Source: Leptotrichia sp. oral taxon 879 str. F0557 (GTDB lineage: Bacteria > Fusobacteriota > Fusobacteriia > Fusobacteriales > Leptotrichiaceae). From it: a DNA stretch of 35,841 nt. Position numbers and translations under genes: made by a program. The notes under the pieces were generated by a model, which saw only the letters and a program-made list of their open reading frames with translations, made no database searches and had not been told where the DNA came from. Of this stretch, positions 24,903 through 32,782 are shown piece by piece. The stretch covers positions 1 to 35,841 of the forward strand of contig NZ_KI271338.1 in assembly GCF_000469385.1 (NCBI RefSeq), written 5' to 3'. Positions within the stretch are counted from its first letter, which is position 1, and each line of letters begins with the position of its first letter.

Positions 24903-25562
24903 TTATTTTTTTTCTTTTAGGTTTACTATTTTTTCAGAAGTTCCTTCATTTTTATTATTAAATTTCAGATTTTGAATACTTGTAACTGCATTTTCATTTT
25001 CTGATTCTCTAGCAAAAAATATGAATTCACCTGTAATTGAGTCTATTCTTATTCCATATATTATTCCATTTGTATATGATAATAAGCTTGATAGCTCCTT
25101 TTCTCTCATGCTTGCTAAGATTTTTGTATAAATTGCTCTAGCTTCAGAGTCATTAATTTTCTCATCAGATACCTGTATAAGATTAACCACCATATTTTCA
25201 ATTATTCCCAAGTTAGCTCCATCCACCTTGTTAACCTTCAGAAATATACTTGTTGCACTTATCCCGCTATAATCAAGTGCATAAATAGCATCTCCTCTAG
25301 AATGTATCTTGGCATAATAATAATTTTTGTTCTCATATACCAGTTTTTCAAAATTTCCTATACTTATCTTATTCTCTTTCGATTTTTTTGTAAAAGTTTC
25401 AATTATTTTCTCTATTGAATTATTCGAAAAAACATTTTCTTTTGTGGTTTTATTTTGTACATTATTGTGTTTCTCTTCTTTTTCTTTGCTCTCCTTTTTA
25501 CTACAACCTATTATAAAAATAAATAAAAAAATTAAAAATAACCCCAATTTTTTATTCAACAT
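24903..25562 (-). CDS. Putative lipoprotein of unknown function
   Basis: The first 20 residues form a lipoprotein signal: MLNKK, a hydrophobic stretch and the lipobox FIIGC with Cys20 as the lipidation site. A Lys/Glu-rich linker follows (about 21-45), then about 170 residues of a mixed domain containing YYYAKIHSRGDAIYALDYSG-like strands. I do not recognise a family. The 219-aa protein would be anchored in a membrane facing the periplasm. AGGCGG precedes the ATG. It is flanked by the rpsR terminator and the DUF937 gene, with 146 nt of AT-rich sequence before the latter. Confidence 0.75.
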   Translation of the reverse strand: MLNKKLGLFLIFLFIFIIGCSKKESKEKEEKHNNVQNKTTKENVFSNNSIEKIIETFTKKSKENKISIGNFEKLVYENKNYYYAKIHSRGDAIYALDYSGISATSIFLKVNKVDGANLGIIENMVVNLIQVSDEKINDSEARAIYTKILASMREKELSSLLSYTNGIIYGIRIDSITGEFIFFARESENENAVTSIQNLKFNNKNEGTSEKIVNLKEKK

Positions 25563-25661
25563 TTTTACTACCGCCTAATTTTTATTATATAAAAAAATGT
25601 CTTTTTAAATACATTTGATACATTATACAATATAAATCTTAATTTTTCCATATTTTTTCAC

Positions 25662-25707
25662 AAAAAAAGACTATCTATAACAAGTTAAAACTTATTTTAA
25701 ATAGTCT
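25662..25707 (-). terminator. Terminator of the rpsF-ssb-rpsR operon
   Basis: AGACTAT (25668-25674) and ATAGTCT (25701-25707) form a 7-bp stem. On the minus strand it is followed by seven T residues (A-run 25662-25668). It lies 26 nt after the rpsR stop. Confidence 0.75.
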
Positions 25708-25733
25708 AAATTTATCAAAAAATAAAATTACTA

Positions 25734-25973
25734 TTATTTTTCAATTTTTGTATAAGGCATCAAAGCGATTTGTCTAGATCTTTTAATTGCTTTAGCAATT
25801 TTTCTTTGAACTTTAGCTTCTAATCCTGTTACTCTCGCTGGAGATATTTTACCTTTATCATTCATAAAGTTTTTCAATAATTCAACATTTTTATAATTAA
25901 TATCTTCTACTTTAAATTTAACTTTTGGTCTTCTTTTTCTTCTTTTAAATTCTGTAACTGGTTTAGCTCTCAT
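25734..25973 (-). CDS. rpsR: 30S ribosomal protein S18
   Basis: S18 binds S6 on the 30S platform. The 79-aa length and the basic sequence fit, with FKRRKRRPKVKFK near the N-terminus and the conserved GKISPARVTGLEAKVQRKIA and RSRQIALMPYT segments. Cysteine ligands of the zinc-type S18 are absent. AGGAGG precedes the ATG. It is last in the rpsF-ssb-rpsR operon, 90 nt after ssb, and a terminator follows. Confidence 0.97.
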   Translation of the reverse strand: MRAKPVTEFKRRKRRPKVKFKVEDINYKNVELLKNFMNDKGKISPARVTGLEAKVQRKIAKAIKRSRQIALMPYTKIEK

Positions 25974-26063
25974 TAATTTACACCTCCTAAAAACTTTTAT
26001 AGTAAATTTTATTTTTCAAAAATATTCAAAATATTTTAATTTACAAAATTTACTTAGTTATTA

Positions 26064-26486
26064 TTAAAACGGAAACTCTTCATCGTCATCCATATCATCG
26101 TTATCATTTTCAAATGAATCATTTTGTACTGATTTGCTATTGCTGATGTTATTGTTAAAAGTCTGCTGTTGTTGGTATCCTCCACCATTACCTGAATTTT
26201 CAATAAATTCAAAACTATTTACAACAACTCTTGTCATTCTTCTTTTTTCACCATTTTGTTCATAACTGCTTACATTTAATCTTCCTTGAACAAGAATTTT
26301 ATTTCCTTTTCTAAAATATTCTGCAATAGTTTCTGCTGTTTTTTCCCAAACAGTACAATCAATAAATTCTGCTTCATCTTTTGTTTTTTGTACAGCTAAT
26401 GTAAAATTGGCAAATGCTTTCCCTCCTGAAGTATATTTTAACTCAGGATCTCTTACCATTCTTCCCATCAGTATTACTACGTTCAT
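26064..26486 (-). CDS. ssb: Single-stranded DNA-binding protein
   Basis: SSB coats single-stranded DNA in replication, repair and recombination. The 140-aa protein starts MNVVILMGRMVRDPEL and has the OB-fold segments FANFTLAVQ, FIDCTVWEKTAE and GNKILVQGRL within about 1-105. A Gln/Asn/Ser-rich linker leads to the acidic tail DDDMDDDEEFPF, the standard partner-binding tip. AGGGGG lies upstream of the ATG. Its place between rpsF and rpsR is the common bacterial arrangement. Confidence 0.97.
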   Translation of the reverse strand: MNVVILMGRMVRDPELKYTSGGKAFANFTLAVQKTKDEAEFIDCTVWEKTAETIAEYFRKGNKILVQGRLNVSSYEQNGEKRRMTRVVVNSFEFIENSGNGGGYQQQQTFNNNISNSKSVQNDSFENDNDDMDDDEEFPF

Positions 26487-26580
26487 AAATTTTCCCCCTA
26501 TTTTAATATTTTTAACATTTAAAATAACAAAACCTCAAATTTTTATAAGTTTAACCCTCTTATAATAACGCTATTTTAAA

Positions 26581-26865
26581 TTAGTCATTTTTAACAATCA
26601 TATATTTTAAAATTGATTCGTTAATGTTTAATTTTGATTCGATTTCAGTAAATTTAGTTCCATCTGCTTGGAATGTTGTTAAAACATAGTATCCGTTTTC
26701 TTTTTTCTTAATTGGGTAAGCTAATTTTCTATCTCCCCAAATTTCTGTCTTAACTTCAGTTGCTCCAGCAGCTGTCAATGTTTTTTCTACAAATTCAACT
26801 CCAGCTTGTTTTTCTTCATCTGTCAATTGTGTAGACAAAATAAACATAATTTCGTAATTTCTCAT
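26581..26865 (-). CDS. rpsF: 30S ribosomal protein S6
   Basis: S6 pairs with S18 on the 30S platform. The 94-aa protein begins MRNYEIMFILSTQLTDEEKQ and contains KTEIWGDRKLAYPIKKKENGYY, both typical. AAAGGAG precedes the ATG. It is the first gene of rpsF-ssb-rpsR, behind a strong promoter and a short leader that can fold. In several bacteria the S6-S18 pair represses this operon by binding such a leader. Confidence 0.97.
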   Translation of the reverse strand: MRNYEIMFILSTQLTDEEKQAGVEFVEKTLTAAGATEVKTEIWGDRKLAYPIKKKENGYYVLTTFQADGTKFTEIESKLNINESILKYMIVKND

Positions 26866-26869
26866 TTTC

Positions 26870-26919
26870 TTTCTCCTTTCCTATGGCTTTTTAGCCCTAC
26901 TTCTGTAAATAGAGCAGGT
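26870..26919 (-). promoter_or_regulatory. Foldable rpsF leader, possible S6-S18 binding site
   Basis: Between the predicted transcription start (about 26919) and the rpsF Shine-Dalgarno, minus-strand RNA can pair GCUCUA with UAGGGC (6 bp, one wobble). An outer CCU-AGG helix would leave a one-sided loop containing GCC. GGCU and AGCC give an alternative 4-bp hairpin. The layout recalls S6-S18 leader RNAs, but the CCG trinucleotide expected there is not present, so the call is weak. Confidence 0.3.
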
Positions 26920-26925
26920 CTTTTT

Positions 26926-26954
26926 ATTATATCAAAAAAGCCTAATAAAATCAA
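26926..26954 (-). promoter_or_regulatory. Promoter of rpsF-ssb-rpsR
   Basis: TTGATT (26949-26954), 17 nt and TATAAT (26926-26931) on the minus strand, about 60 nt from the rpsF start codon. Confidence 0.75.
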
Positions 26955-26999
26955 GTTATTTTCAAAAATTATTATTTAGTATTTGAATACTTCTATACA

Positions 27000-27038
27000 C
27001 AAAAATAAAACTATCTAAATTTTATTCAGTAGTTTTAT
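27000..27038 (-). terminator. Terminator after ftsZ
   Basis: ATAAAACTA (27005-27013) and TAGTTTTAT (27030-27038) form a 9-bp stem with a 16-nt loop. On the minus strand TTTTATTTTTG follows. It lies about 60 nt after the ftsZ stop and upstream of the rpsF promoter. Confidence 0.65.
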
Positions 27039-27101
27039 ATTGTATTTAGTTTGTAATAACCTTATTATTAGGCTTTTCTTTTTATTTATTAATAAATATC
27101 T

Positions 27102-28220
27102 TTATTCTTCAAAGAATGGAGGTAATACAAAATCCTCTGCATCTTCTTTATTTTCTTCATAATTTTCATCTTCATTTAGATGAATACTCTCGTTATCATT
27201 TTCTTCATCTTGATTTTCTGTTTCTAACTTATCTTCTTCAGATGGCGCAAATCTAATAGTATCTGAATTATTAATATTTGTTAAAAATTCTTCTTCAAAA
27301 TCTGTTGCTACCAATGATACACTTATTGTACCTTCTAACTCGGGTTCCATAATAAATCCCCATAATAAATTTGCCTTAGCTTGTCCAGCTTGTTTAGAAA
27401 CAGTCTCAGCAACTTCCTGTATTTCCTGCAACCCTATATCTGGTCCTGCTGTAATATTTATTAGTATCTTTCTCGCACCCTCGATTGATTTTTCAAGTAA
27501 TGGACTGTTTAATGCTTGAGCAGTAGCACTCTTAGCTTTTTCATCTCCATTTGCCTCTCCAAATCCTAACATTGCAATACCTGAGTTTTGCATAATAGAT
27601 TTTACATCTGCAAAATCAAGATTTACAGTTCCTTGCTTTATTATTAAATCTGATATTCCTTTTATTCCCATTTTCAGAACTCCATTTGCTTCTTTAAAGG
27701 CATTCATCAACGAAATATTCATCCCTGGTATCTCAAAAAGTTTATCGTTTGGGATTGCTATTAATGTATCTACATTTTCCTTTAAATTATCAATTCCCAT
27801 TGCAGCATTATTTTTCTTTAGCGGCCCTTCAAAACTAAATGGCTTTGTTACAATAGCTACAGTTAGAATTCCCATTGCCTTTGCTACTTCTGCAATAATC
27901 GGAGAAGCTCCAGTTCCTGTTCCACCTCCCATTCCAGCAGTTATAAATAGCATGTCTGTTCCTTCCAGCACTTCTTTTATTTTTTCTTCAGACTCCTTTG
28001 CGGCAATCCTACCTTTTTCAGGATCTGCTCCTGCTCCCATTCCTCTTCCTAAAAGCACCTTTGTTGCCGCCTTTGATCTATCTAAATCCTGCTGATCCGT
28101 ATTTATTGCTATAAAATCAACAGTTGTTATATTGCTTTCAATCATGTCATTTATTGCATTTCCACCGGCTCCACCTACTCCTACTACCTTGAGTTTTGCC
28201 ACATTACTAAAGTTATCCAT
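27102..28220 (-). CDS. ftsZ: Cell division protein FtsZ
   Basis: FtsZ is the tubulin-like GTPase that forms the division ring. In this 372-aa protein the nucleotide-binding part has VVGVGGAGGNAINDM (12-26) and the tubulin signature GGGTGTG (98-104); the T7 catalytic loop is NLDFADVK (200-207). Residues about 318-362 form a short acidic linker. The C-terminus ends DFVLPPFFEE, which keeps a hydrophobic LPPFF core but lacks the basic end of the usual peptide that binds FtsA and other partners. AAAGGG precedes the ATG. It lies 76 nt after ftsQ; ftsA, which often stands here, is absent. GCTACTT/AAGTAGC repeats (28230-28236, 28265-28271) flank the spacer. Confidence 0.98.
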   Translation of the reverse strand: MDNFSNVAKLKVVGVGGAGGNAINDMIESNITTVDFIAINTDQQDLDRSKAATKVLLGRGMGAGADPEKGRIAAKESEEKIKEVLEGTDMLFITAGMGGGTGTGASPIIAEVAKAMGILTVAIVTKPFSFEGPLKKNNAAMGIDNLKENVDTLIAIPNDKLFEIPGMNISLMNAFKEANGVLKMGIKGISDLIIKQGTVNLDFADVKSIMQNSGIAMLGFGEANGDEKAKSATAQALNSPLLEKSIEGARKILINITAGPDIGLQEIQEVAETVSKQAGQAKANLLWGFIMEPELEGTISVSLVATDFEEEFLTNINNSDTIRFAPSEEDKLETENQDEENDNESIHLNEDENYEENKEDAEDFVLPPFFEE

Positions 28221-28296
28221 TTTCCCTTTGCTACTTACAAACGCTGGTATTATAAAATTTATTAAAGTAGCCTCTCCTTTCTCTTATTTACTACAA

Positions 28297-28965
28297 TTAT
28301 TGTTTTACAACAATATCTATGAATCTTAAATCCATAGAAGTTACTGGTCTTTCTTTTTTTATTCTTTCGTATAATTTATATGCATCTTCATATTTTTTAT
28401 CTGTTACTTGTGTATCTGTTATAATTTTTACATTATTAATTAAAAGTATTTCATAATTTTTTTCAGATTGTCTTATTTCAGAAATCATAGCATAAAAATC
28501 TTTATTTTTTATTTTAGAAAGTATTGTTTTTATTGCATTTAAACTTTCATCATTTGTATATTCTATTACAGGAATATTTTTTGAAGGGTCTTCCAAGATA
28601 TCTCCATAAATGACTAAATCCTTATCTGCAAGAAGAGTTTCATTTCCTTTTTTTACATATACATAAGGCTGCTTCTCTTCCAATGTAACTTCAATTTTGC
28701 TTGGAAAAAGTTTTTTTACTGATATCTTTTTTACTCTTACATCTTTTTTTATAAGACTTTCAATCTCATTGGTATTTAAATATACGATATTTTTACCTTT
28801 CATCTGTTCAAGTTGTACTATTATATCCTGTTTTAATAGCTTAGAATCACTATTTACTAGGACTTCCTGAACTTTGAAGTAATCTGTGTCAATAAATCTT
28901 TTACCAAAAAACATCATTCCTGCCAATAAAAATAGTAAAATCAATACATTAATCGACTTTTTCAT
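28297..28965 (-). CDS. ftsQ: Cell division protein FtsQ/DivIB
   Basis: FtsQ is a single-pass membrane protein that links early and late division proteins. The 222-aa protein has a short basic start, one membrane helix (about 5-20), then a POTRA-type region with YFKVQEVLVNSDSKLLKQDI and KKLFPSKIEVTLEEKQPYVYV, and the FtsQ domain. The frame extends to a TTG at 28971, but that is one base from the GGAG (28973-28976). The ATG at 28963-28965 has 7-nt spacing and is chosen. A near-consensus promoter lies just upstream, so ftsQ-ftsZ can be transcribed apart from murB. Confidence 0.9.
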   Translation of the reverse strand: MKKSINVLILLFLLAGMMFFGKRFIDTDYFKVQEVLVNSDSKLLKQDIIVQLEQMKGKNIVYLNTNEIESLIKKDVRVKKISVKKLFPSKIEVTLEEKQPYVYVKKGNETLLADKDLVIYGDILEDPSKNIPVIEYTNDESLNAIKTILSKIKNKDFYAMISEIRQSEKNYEILLINNVKIITDTQVTDKKYEDAYKLYERIKKERPVTSMDLRFIDIVVKQ

Positions 28966-28988
28966 ATTCAAACTCCATTTTTTCTATT

Positions 28989-29017
28989 ATTATACACTTT
29001 TTTTCAATTTTATTCAA
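28989..29017 (-). promoter_or_regulatory. Promoter of ftsQ-ftsZ
   Basis: TTGAAT (29012-29017), 17 nt and TATAAT (28989-28994) on the minus strand, about 25 nt from the ftsQ start codon. Confidence 0.7.
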
Positions 29018-29131
29018 TATATTAAATAAATTTATTTAAATTTAATTGCGAAATTATTTTGAAACTAAACTTAAAAATTATAGATATTATTCTAAAATTC
29101 TTTATCTATACATTTTTTAAATAAATTATTA

Positions 29132-29986
29132 TTAATTTTTTAAAATTATAATTTCTGTTTCCAATTTTATTCCAAATTTTTCAAATACCACTTCTTTTAC
29201 GTGTTCAATAACTGAAATTATGTCATTAAAAGTTGCATTTCCCAAGTTTGTAACAAAATTTGGATGTTTTGGCGAAATTTCCACGTCTCCAACTCTATAT
29301 CCCTTTAAACCAGCATCTGAAATTAATTTTGCTGCAAATGTCCCTTCTGGATTTTTAAATGTGCTTCCTAGATTTGGTAAATCTAATGGATGTTTCACTT
29401 TTCTTTGTTCTCTTTTATCCTCTGAAGCAGCTTTGTCAAACCCAAACCCAAATTTGAAAAGAGCAGAAATTACAATCCATTTATTTTCTTTTATTTCAGT
29501 GGTTCTATATTTAAAGTTCAAGTCTGTTGTCTTAATTTTTACAATTTCTCCATCATTTTTGCAAACTTCCACTTCTTCAATGCAGTCAAAAATCTCTGTT
29601 CCATAAGCACCGCCATTCATATTTACAAGTCCACCAACAGATCCTGGAATACCAGTAATATTTTCTAGCCCTGAATAATTATTTTTTTCCATAAAATCTA
29701 TCAAATCATCCAAGTCCAATCCAGCTTCCACTCTTACCAGATCATAGTCGACTTTTTTTTCTTCAACTATTATATTTTTCAATCTTTTTAATGATAAAAA
29801 ACTTATATCCAAATTTCCATCATTAATAAGAGTATTTGTTCCATTTCCTAAAAGAAAAATATTATTTCTAGTTTGTAAAACTTCCTTTAATTCATTTTTA
29901 TCATCTATGAAAATAAGCTCTTTTGCAGTTCCGCCAACTTTCATATTTGAATATTCCTTCATCTTGGCATTTTTTATTATTTCCAT
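29132..29986 (-). CDS. murB: UDP-N-acetylenolpyruvoylglucosamine reductase
   Basis: MurB is the FAD enzyme that reduces enolpyruvyl-UDP-GlcNAc to UDP-MurNAc. The 284-aa protein is of the shorter type II form. It has NMKVGGTAKELIF and LLGNGTNTLI (FAD site), ITGIPGSVGGLVNMNGGAYG, the YR pair in KYRTTEIK, the catalytic serine in LGSTFKNPEG and the C-terminal glutamate in LETEI. The start ATG at 29984-29986 has only a weak GAG-type site. The spacer upstream holds a TATAAT at 30030-30035 that may be its own -10 box, and a dispersed repeat separates it from murC. Confidence 0.95.
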   Translation of the reverse strand: MEIIKNAKMKEYSNMKVGGTAKELIFIDDKNELKEVLQTRNNIFLLGNGTNTLINDGNLDISFLSLKRLKNIIVEEKKVDYDLVRVEAGLDLDDLIDFMEKNNYSGLENITGIPGSVGGLVNMNGGAYGTEIFDCIEEVEVCKNDGEIVKIKTTDLNFKYRTTEIKENKWIVISALFKFGFGFDKAASEDKREQRKVKHPLDLPNLGSTFKNPEGTFAAKLISDAGLKGYRVGDVEISPKHPNFVTNLGNATFNDIISVIEHVKEVVFEKFGIKLETEIIILKN

Positions 29987-30116
29987 TCTTATTTTATTCT
30001 CACTTTCTACGAATCTTTACATAAGCATTATTATATTAAATATTTTCTTAATTAATAAATATTTTTGATTTTCTCTATTTCAGATTTATTTTAAGCAGGT
30101 AAATCAAGCACCATTT

Positions 30117-30267
30117 CCCTTCACCCCGCTTGACGCAAAACTTTTTTATAAAAGAAAAATAGAACTCGCTTTTGAATAAGAGTTATTTTAATAACAAGTA
30201 AATAAATTCAATTTAAAATATATTTCAAAAGCTCAAACAACTATTTTTTCTAACGAAATTTTGCTTG
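30117..30267 (+). repeat. Dispersed intergenic repeat, copy A
   Basis: The 303-base spacer between murB and murC holds no gene but contains this about 150-bp element. Its plus strand matches, clearly but imperfectly, the minus strand of 35687-35841. Shared blocks include ACGCAAAACTTT, AACTCGCTTTTGAA, AAAAGCTCAAACA and AACGAAATTTTGCTTG, with small indels between them. There is no coding potential or transposase. It is probably a miniature or degenerate mobile element; the family is not identified. Confidence 0.8.
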
Positions 30268-30289
30268 AAAAAACATACTTTATTCTATA

Positions 30290-31651
30290 CTAACTATCAA
30301 TTTCCATCTTTTTCAAATCATTTGCAATCTCATGAGCCACTCTCGACACGCTTCCAGCTCCCATAAACACATATGTATTTCCGTTATTTCTATCATTTTT
30401 TATAAGGCTTTCTATTTCTTCCTGAGTTTGCACTCTGACATTTCCTCCAATTTTTTCTGCGAGCAATTCTGAACTTACGCCGTAAGTATTGTCTTCGCTT
30501 GCCGCATAAATTGGAAGCAGAATCAAGTCGTCAGCATCTTTTAATGAATTTACAAAATCATCAAAGAAAAACTTTGTACGGCTGTATCGGTGAGGCTGAA
30601 AAATTACAGTTACTTTGCCTTTTTCAGTATTATGTGCCGCATTAATTGTTACTTTTACTTCTGTTGGATGATGTGCATAATCATCAATTATTCTCAAATT
30701 ATTGTCATAAATAACTTGGTATCTTCTATTTGCACCTTTAAATTTAAAAATTCTCTCTTTTACTTTTTTCATATTACATTTGAACTCGTGAGCAAAGTAA
30801 ATCACTGGAAGTGAATTTGCAACATTATGATCTCCAGGAATATTCAAACTAAATGTTCCTAAATCCTCACCTTTTTTTATAACTTCAAAACTTGTTATTC
30901 CATCTTCTACTCTTATATTTTTAGCATAAATATCAGCTGTTTCATCTTTTATGCTATACCACACTACATTTTTATTTTTTATATTAAGACCGACTTTTTC
31001 AACTGTATCTTTACAAAGTATGGCTATTTTTTCTGTACTATCAATAAACTGTTCAAATGATTTTTTTATATTTTCAAAAGTTCCATGATGATCCAAGTGA
31101 TCAGCTTCAATATTTGTTACAACAGAATATTTGGGTTTTATGTACAAAAATGAATTGTCACTTTCATCAGCTTCGGCAATAAAATATTCTGAATTACCAA
31201 TCTGGCTGTTACTGCTTATTTCTGGAATAATTCCCCCAACTACTATAAATGGCTCCTTTTCCAAAAGTGCCACGCTCATCATTGAGCTTGTAGTAGTTTT
31301 TCCATGAGTTCCTGCCACAGCAATTCCATCAAATCTATTCATTATTTCAGCAAGTAATTCTCCCCTTTTGACTTTTTTTATATTATTATCTACAATATAT
31401 TTATATTCAGGGTTTGTTTCTTTAATCGCTGTTGAATATACAAACAAATCTATTCCTTTATCTTTCACATTTTCTTCTATTTGTCCGATATAAACTTTTA
31501 TTCCCATATCTTCCATATCTTGTGTTACAGACTTTCTTTCCAAATCTGAACCTGCCACATTAAATCCATCTGCTGCCAAAATTTTTGCAAGTCCACTCAT
31601 TCCAATTCCGTTTATTCCGCTAAAGTATACATTATTCACTTTTGTTAGCAT
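30290..31651 (-). CDS. murC: UDP-N-acetylmuramate-L-alanine ligase
   Basis: MurC adds L-Ala to UDP-MurNAc, the first cytoplasmic stem-peptide step. The 453-aa protein has the N-terminal GINGIGMSGLAKIL, the ATP loop GTHGKTTTSSMM, the NIEADHLDHHG segment and the C-terminal DDYAHHPTEV. The frame reaches a TTG at 31663, but that codon overlaps the GGAGG; the ATG at 31649-31651 has this site five bases upstream and gives the normal N-terminus. It lies 29 nt after murG. The spacer before murB contains the dispersed repeat. Confidence 0.96.
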   Translation of the reverse strand: MLTKVNNVYFSGINGIGMSGLAKILAADGFNVAGSDLERKSVTQDMEDMGIKVYIGQIEENVKDKGIDLFVYSTAIKETNPEYKYIVDNNIKKVKRGELLAEIMNRFDGIAVAGTHGKTTTSSMMSVALLEKEPFIVVGGIIPEISSNSQIGNSEYFIAEADESDNSFLYIKPKYSVVTNIEADHLDHHGTFENIKKSFEQFIDSTEKIAILCKDTVEKVGLNIKNKNVVWYSIKDETADIYAKNIRVEDGITSFEVIKKGEDLGTFSLNIPGDHNVANSLPVIYFAHEFKCNMKKVKERIFKFKGANRRYQVIYDNNLRIIDDYAHHPTEVKVTINAAHNTEKGKVTVIFQPHRYSRTKFFFDDFVNSLKDADDLILLPIYAASEDNTYGVSSELLAEKIGGNVRVQTQEEIESLIKNDRNNGNTYVFMGAGSVSRVAHEIANDLKKMEIDS

Positions 31652-31680
31652 AATTTCCTCCAAATTTTCTTTTCCTTAAT

Positions 31681-32733
31681 TTATTTAATTCCCATTTCAT
31701 TTACTATTATTTCTGCTGAATTACCTTTTTTCAATGTTTTTACATTTTCACTCATAAATTCCAGCATTGAGGCCTGACGCACTATTGATAATGTTTCGTC
31801 TATTGCTTTTTCTACTGTTTCATTTGTAAATATTTTTGCGCCATTTACATATTCCAGTACATCTGCATTTTCTTTTTGTCCAACAAAATCGTATGGAATC
31901 AATACTGACGGTTTTTCAAGCTGAATAAGTTCAGAAATTGTAGAAGCTCCAGCACGGCAGATTACAATATCAGAAGCTGCCATGAGCTCTGGAACATTTT
32001 CAAAATATGGCTCAACTACTGCTGTTCCAAAATCTCTTATTCTATAAGTCGATGCTTCATAATTATCTTTTCCAGTTGCCCAGAACAATCGTATTCTTCC
32101 ATCTTCTGTTATTGTTTTCCATTTTTTCACAATAGCTTCGTTTATATTCTTAGCTCCAAGACTTCCACCTATAACAAGAATAACTCTTTCATCATCTTTT
32201 ATTCCAAGTTTTTGCCTTTCTTCCTGCTTATTTTTCCCATAAAACTCTTCTCTTAACGGATTTCCAGTCACAACAAATTTACTTTTATATTTTTCCTTAA
32301 TACTTTCAAGCGTATTTTCAAAAGCAATAAATACCTTCTTTGCACCTTTATAAAACCATTTGTTAGCCTGCCCCATGGTATGATTCTGCTCTTGCAAATA
32401 ATACGGTATTCGTAACACATTAGCCGCTATTAGCACTGGTATTGTTATATAATTTCCAAATGCTATAATTTTTGTAGGTTTTTCTTTTTTTAACAATTTT
32501 ATTGCACTTATTGTTGCCGTTATCATTTTAATTACTGATTTAACACTTCTTAATGGCAACACATCAAGTCCTATAAATCTAAAATTTTCATTTGGAACAA
32601 TATCTTTTTCCATTCTATGTTTTGTTCCAATAAATAATGTATCTATACCTTTTTCTCTAACTTTTTTTGCGATTGACAAGGCTGGATAGATATGTCCGCC
32701 TGTTCCTCCTGTAGTAAATACTACTTTTTCCAT
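31681..32733 (-). CDS. murG: Lipid II synthase (UDP-GlcNAc transferase)
   Basis: MurG transfers GlcNAc to lipid I on the inner face of the membrane, making lipid II. The 350-aa protein is GT-B fold, with FTTGGTGGHIYPALSIAKKV at the N-terminus and the donor-site segment around CRAGASTISELIQLEKPSVLIPY in the second half. Length is standard. AGAGGA lies about 10-12 nt before the ATG at 32731-32733. It follows ftsW after 49 nt and precedes murC after 29 nt. Confidence 0.97.
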   Translation of the reverse strand: MEKVVFTTGGTGGHIYPALSIAKKVREKGIDTLFIGTKHRMEKDIVPNENFRFIGLDVLPLRSVKSVIKMITATISAIKLLKKEKPTKIIAFGNYITIPVLIAANVLRIPYYLQEQNHTMGQANKWFYKGAKKVFIAFENTLESIKEKYKSKFVVTGNPLREEFYGKNKQEERQKLGIKDDERVILVIGGSLGAKNINEAIVKKWKTITEDGRIRLFWATGKDNYEASTYRIRDFGTAVVEPYFENVPELMAASDIVICRAGASTISELIQLEKPSVLIPYDFVGQKENADVLEYVNGAKIFTNETVEKAIDETLSIVRQASMLEFMSENVKTLKKGNSAEIIVNEMGIK

Positions 32734-32782
32734 TGTTTATTATTCCTCTCATTTTTCAATTTATTTTTAAAGCTTTGCAAAA

